Shown piece after piece: positions 37,465 to 40,641 of a stretch of DNA of 40,641 bases. The notes beneath the pieces were generated by a model. That model searched no databases, had not been told where the DNA came from, and saw only the letters and a program-made list of their open reading frames with translations. Source of the stretch: Candidatus Aminicenantota bacterium. Its GTDB lineage: Bacteria; Acidobacteriota; Aminicenantia; UBA2199. The position numbers and the translations under genes were made by a program. The stretch lies in the NCBI GenBank assembly GCA_018262835.1, contig JADFDP010000015.1, positions 1-40,641 of the forward strand. The letters are read 5' to 3'. Position 1 is the stretch's first letter, and each line of letters begins with the position of its first letter.

Positions 37465-38433
37465 ATGATTATTCTAAATAGTGAAGAAATCGACAGCCTG
37501 GTTGACCGCACGGAGCTTATTCATGCTGTTGAAGAGGCTTTCCGTATACATGCCGCCGGAAACTTCGCGATGCCGGTCAGAACACATGTTGACTACAGGA
37601 ATAAAACCTTCCTGTCCATGCCCTGCTTCACCGACAGTTTTTTTGGCGCCAAGCTGGTCTCGCTTGTCCCCGCCAATACCGAAAAAGGCCTGCCGCCCAC
37701 CCATGGCATCGTCCTGCTCAACGATGGCACCACCGGTGAGCCGCTGGCCGTCATGAACGGAGCAACCATCACCGCTCTGCGGACAGCGGCAGTGGGCTCG
37801 TTGAGTATCGAGTACCTGGCGGATCAAAACGCTTCTCGTCTTGGCGTGATCGGAGCCGGAGTGCAGGGACTGCACCAGCCCCTTTTCGCCTGCACCGTGC
37901 GCCAGTTTACCAGCATTCATCTATACGATTGCCGTGAAAAGGCCTTGCAGGACCTGGCTCACAAACTGGCGGCCCTGCTCCCCGGAATCAAGATCAGCGC
38001 CGAAAAATCATCTCTGGATGTTCTGCTAAATTCTGATGTGCTCATCACGGTCACCAACAGCGAGAACCCCCTGTTCCCGGATGACCGCGCCCTGTTCAAG
38101 AACAAGCATTTCGCAGCCATGGGATCCTATAAGCCGGAGATGCGGGAATATCCCGAGGCGGTTTTCAGAAACCTTTCCTGCCTTCTGATCGACACGGAGC
38201 ATGCGCTCCATGAGACAGGTGACGTGATCACCCCTCTCGAGCAAGGCTGGATCTCAGCGCAACAGGTCATCCCATTCGACCGGGTGGTCAGCGGAGAGCT
38301 CCAGACTGCCGCCAACGAGAATAACGTGACGTTTTTCAAGTCAGTGGGCATGGCTCTTTTCGATATGGTCACGGCTGATCTCATTTACCATAAGGCCAGG
38401 CAGAAGGGATGTGGAACCGAAGTACGATTGTAA
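37465..38433 (+). CDS. Ornithine cyclodeaminase / mu-crystallin family enzyme
   Basis: 322 aa, full length for the family of NAD(P)-dependent enzymes that includes ornithine cyclodeaminase, archaeal alanine dehydrogenase, EutC and SbnB. The substrate lid region is AMPVRTHVDYRNKTFLSMPC with FGAKLVSLVPAN. The Rossmann nucleotide loop is RLGVIGAGVQGLHQ at about 127-140, and the conserved GATITALRTAAVGSLS precedes it. LIDTEHALHETGDVITPL is the typical C-terminal signature. The reaction cannot be fixed from sequence. It lies 54 bases before a serine dehydratase gene on the same strand. No good ribosome site is visible at the ATG. Confidence 0.85.
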   Translation: MIILNSEEIDSLVDRTELIHAVEEAFRIHAAGNFAMPVRTHVDYRNKTFLSMPCFTDSFFGAKLVSLVPANTEKGLPPTHGIVLLNDGTTGEPLAVMNGATITALRTAAVGSLSIEYLADQNASRLGVIGAGVQGLHQPLFACTVRQFTSIHLYDCREKALQDLAHKLAALLPGIKISAEKSSLDVLLNSDVLITVTNSENPLFPDDRALFKNKHFAAMGSYKPEMREYPEAVFRNLSCLLIDTEHALHETGDVITPLEQGWISAQQVIPFDRVVSGELQTAANENNVTFFKSVGMALFDMVTADLIYHKARQKGCGTEVRL

Positions 38434-38487
38434 TCGCGGCGGCCGCGCTCGGTTCGGTCGCGTGATGAACAGCATGAAGGGTGTCTC

Positions 38488-40062
38488 ATGAAGATCAAGA
38501 AACAGCAACCAAGCATTTTTAATGACGTCATCGGACCGGCCATGCGCGGCCCCTCGAGTTCCCACTGTGCGGGTTCCCTGCGCATCGGTCGCATGATCAG
38601 AAATCTGATGGGCGGCCGCATACGCGATGTGCTGATCGAGTACGATCCGAACGGTTCGCTGGTGACTACCCACGAAAGCCATGGTTCGGACATGGGGCTG
38701 TACAGTGGCCTGCTGGGTTACGATACCCTTGATAAAAGGCTGTTGAATTACAGGAATGAGATAAAAAAAGCCGGTATGACCGTCAGGGTGAAATACGTTT
38801 CCTATGGCGCCAAGCATCCAAACACCTACAGGATTACTGCTGCAAGTGACAGAACCACCCATCGCGTCACCGCATTGTCAGTCGGCGGCGGGATGATCGA
38901 GCTGGTCGAGATCGACGGAGCCGTGGTGAGCATGCAGGGAGACCGCTGGGAAACCATCGTTTTCCTTTCTGAAGCATCGGGGAATCCGGAACGCACCATT
39001 TCGGGCTGGGTCAAGGCAGGCGAAGTCACCCTGAAAAAAGGTCAATCGCCATTTGTGCGGATAGCGACGACACACCCTTTGTCTGCATCCGTGCTGCAGC
39101 GGATCAAAAGCCTGCCGTCGGTTCTGCGTGTAGCCGTCATGGATCCGGTTCTGCCTGTCATTTCCCACCCCGACGTGAAGCTTCCATTTACCAACTCCGA
39201 GGAGATGATCCGTTTCAACAGGAACAGGGGCCTGCCTCTTTGGAAACTAGCCGTCGCTTATGAAAGCGCGCGCGGAAATATTTCTGAGGTCCAGGTCGTC
39301 GAGAAAATGCGGGCCATGGTCAGGATCATGGACGCCGCAATCCAATCAGGCCTCAAAGGAACCCGATTCACCGACAGAATTCTGCCGGCTCAGTCTACGC
39401 TGTTTAAAAAGAAAATGACGTCAGGGAAGCTGATTGACGATCCCGTCCTGAACCGTATCATCCTCTTTGTCTCGGCGTTAATGGAAACAAAAAGCTCGAT
39501 GGGCGTCATTGTCGCGGCGCCGACAGCCGGAGCCTGCGCTGCATGTCCAGGGGCCATTATGGGTGCCGGCCGTGCGTTGAAGCGGACAGAGGAAGATATG
39601 GCCAGGGCCATGCTGGCCGCGGGCCTGATCGGGGTTTTCATTGCCGACCAGTCCACATTCGCGGCCGAGAGCGCCGGCTGCCAGGCTGAATGCGGTTCGG
39701 CTTCAGGGATGGCCGCTGCCGGCCTGGTACAGCTGAACGGTGGGGATTTCCGGCAGGCACTGGGAGCGGCGTCCATGGCCTTGCAGAATTCGTTCGGGAT
39801 GACATGTGACCCCATTGCCAACCGTGTCGAGGCACCGTGCCTTGGCAAGAACATCATGGCGGCCGTCAATGCCCTGTCTTGTGCCAATATGGCCCTTGCG
39901 GGCTACGATCACCTGATACCGCTCGATGAAGTCCTTTCGGCATTCGACAAGGTCGGGAGAAGTCTCCCGAGAGAACTGCGATGCACGGCGCTGGGCGGGC
40001 TGTCTGTGACCAAGACATCGGAGCGGATCACCAGGCGGCTGCTCAGCCGCAAACGAGCTTAG
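38488..40062 (+). CDS. Iron-sulfur L-serine dehydratase (single-chain)
   Basis: 524 aa. The N-terminal beta region carries GPSSSHCAGS (S23-H26), the substrate-loop signature. The C-terminal alpha region carries GVIVAAPTAGACAACPGAIM, AGCQAECGSASGMAAAGL (C398, C402) and MTCDPIANRVEAPCLGKN (C440, C451), which include the [4Fe-4S] ligands of this family. The enzyme converts L-serine to pyruvate and ammonia without PLP. It is longer than E. coli SdaA (about 454 aa) because of an extended middle region (about residues 120-290) that may form an ACT-like regulatory domain. The 54-base spacing after the cyclodeaminase-like gene, with no terminator seen, suggests an operon. Confidence 0.9.
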   Translation: MKIKKQQPSIFNDVIGPAMRGPSSSHCAGSLRIGRMIRNLMGGRIRDVLIEYDPNGSLVTTHESHGSDMGLYSGLLGYDTLDKRLLNYRNEIKKAGMTVRVKYVSYGAKHPNTYRITAASDRTTHRVTALSVGGGMIELVEIDGAVVSMQGDRWETIVFLSEASGNPERTISGWVKAGEVTLKKGQSPFVRIATTHPLSASVLQRIKSLPSVLRVAVMDPVLPVISHPDVKLPFTNSEEMIRFNRNRGLPLWKLAVAYESARGNISEVQVVEKMRAMVRIMDAAIQSGLKGTRFTDRILPAQSTLFKKKMTSGKLIDDPVLNRIILFVSALMETKSSMGVIVAAPTAGACAACPGAIMGAGRALKRTEEDMARAMLAAGLIGVFIADQSTFAAESAGCQAECGSASGMAAAGLVQLNGGDFRQALGAASMALQNSFGMTCDPIANRVEAPCLGKNIMAAVNALSCANMALAGYDHLIPLDEVLSAFDKVGRSLPRELRCTALGGLSVTKTSERITRRLLSRKRA

Positions 40063-40559
40063 ACAGCGGCTGATCCGGTTTCACGAGCCCTGGGACCCCT
40101 CGTGGAAGGTACCCCCTGGTAGCTGAATTCACTTTCCAAGCACATCCCCCTGGGCTCCTTTTTTGTCCGTTTGGGCAACAGCCCGTCAAAATTAGAAATT
40201 AGCCAGTCAACCATCAACTTTTCCTTTTCCGGCGCTTTACAGGAATCAGGGTCAGGTCTTGAATTGTAAGGTTAATCGCCGACCTTTTTCATTTCTCTGA
40301 AGGACCAAACTGATTGATGCGCGAATCATGATAAAAGCTCCGGAATATTCCTCCCCCCAATGGATATGACAGATCTTGAAACTGCGAAAAAACTGTCATT
40401 TCAAGACCTGACACTTAGGTCCCCCAAAAACATATAAACGAGCACCGCCCCTCAAGGTCCATAAGAAAATTAATTTTTTGCCTTTTCTATAGTTGACCCC
40501 AATGCCTGGCAAATTCTCTTGGAGGCTACATGTTTTTGAGACCTGCCCCCGCAGCTTTC
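40063..40559. repeat. Repeat-rich gene-free region
   Basis: A weak CACGAG/CTCGTG hairpin lies at about 40081-40104. GGGTCAGGTCTTGAATT (40249-40265) and ATTTCAAGACCTGACAC (40398-40414) are inverted ends (15 of 17 matching) of a 166-bp unit with no clear gene inside. TTGACCCCAATGC (40493-40505) matches the end of the 107-bp repeats. GAGACCTGCCCCCGCAGCTTT (about 40537-40557) matches the copies at 26259 and 28609. Confidence 0.5.
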
Positions 40560-40641
40560 CTAGATGCAGGGAATCAAGCCGCTGATCTGATTGTCTTGCC
40601 CCAGGTCAGTAAAGGTCGCGTTTTCCGAAGCTATGCCTTGA
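40560..40641 (-). CDS. C-terminal end of a third beta-helix-type protein, cut by window edge
   Basis: The last 26 codons read QGIASENATFTDLGQDNQIS then GLIPCI and a TAG stop. The ending ATFTDLGQDNQISGLIPCI parallels ATYIDYGVGNLLACLVPY, the C-terminus of the beta-helix protein at 2272-3663, in length, spacing and hydrophobic positions. The gene continues beyond the right edge. Only the tail supports the call. Confidence 0.5.
   Translation of the reverse strand, partial: QGIASENATFTDLGQDNQISGLIPCI

Noticed and set aside
40265-40398. Short minus-strand frame (MIRASISLVLQRNEKGRRLT...) inside the 166-bp repeat unit
   Set aside because: Only about 25 codons, with its end set by the repeat motif itself; no family or conservation can be shown.

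Overview
The window comes from a Gram-negative (diderm), probably anaerobic bacterium. Evidence for a diderm is a TonB-dependent receptor, a small outer-membrane barrel protein, a DUF5916 barrel protein, an OmpA-domain remnant and several lipoproteins. Evidence for anaerobic amino-acid metabolism is a lysine 2,3-aminomutase and an iron-sulfur L-serine dehydratase. The high GC content, the carboxypeptidase-regulatory-domain TonB receptor, DUF5916, PD40 and PQQ propellers and many exported proteins of unknown function resemble Acidobacteriota or Candidatus Aminicenantes. That placement is inference, because no rRNA or universal marker gene lies in the window.

Layout. 1-6 kb: start of an M48 lipoprotein peptidase, a possible 33-aa membrane peptide, kamA, a LapA-like protein, a beta-helix protein, a GerW/YtfJ-DUF3592-like pair and a methyltransferase. 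6-10 kb: an outer-membrane barrel, a TonB receptor and a divergent M23 lipoprotein. 10-16 kb: a membrane protein, a slipin/HPS-like pair, an exported helical-repeat protein, an exported flavodoxin with a GAF protein, an OmpA remnant and a PD40 protein. 16-21 kb: a nucleotide-translocase-like carrier, DUF5916 and an exported Ig-like protein, separated by heptamer-like tandem-repeat spacers. 21-30 kb: two CPBP proteases, a beta-lactamase-fold hydrolase, a 42-aa membrane protein, exported proteins, a divergent GspE-like ATPase, a zinc-ribbon protein and a PQQ propeller. 30-33 kb: an ECF sigma factor overlapping a membrane partner, a divergent small membrane protein and an NTF2-fold protein. 33-40.6 kb: a beta-helix lipoprotein, exported proteins, an ornithine-cyclodeaminase-like and serine-dehydratase pair, and the tail of a third beta-helix protein.

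Two layers of structure are not explained by the genes. First, the intergenic spaces hold many copies of short motifs (GGGGACGGTGCTT/AAGCACCGTCCCC and GACCTGACCCC-like). Three of these sites contain decayed fragments of one IS200/REP-associated transposase family. Two are 326-bp units with inverted ends, and one of those keeps both ends of the transposase with the catalytic middle deleted, like a miniature non-autonomous element. Second, three genes (at 33.1, 35.9 and 37.5 kb) have near-matching promoters, each followed about 15 bp after the start of the -10 box by a GGAAAAT-ATTTTCC palindrome, which suggests a shared operator. A 107-bp duplication also copies the 3' end of the beta-helix lipoprotein gene to a site 2.8 kb away, directly against one of the miniature elements.

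Most genes are single or paired and face minus. Long operons are absent.
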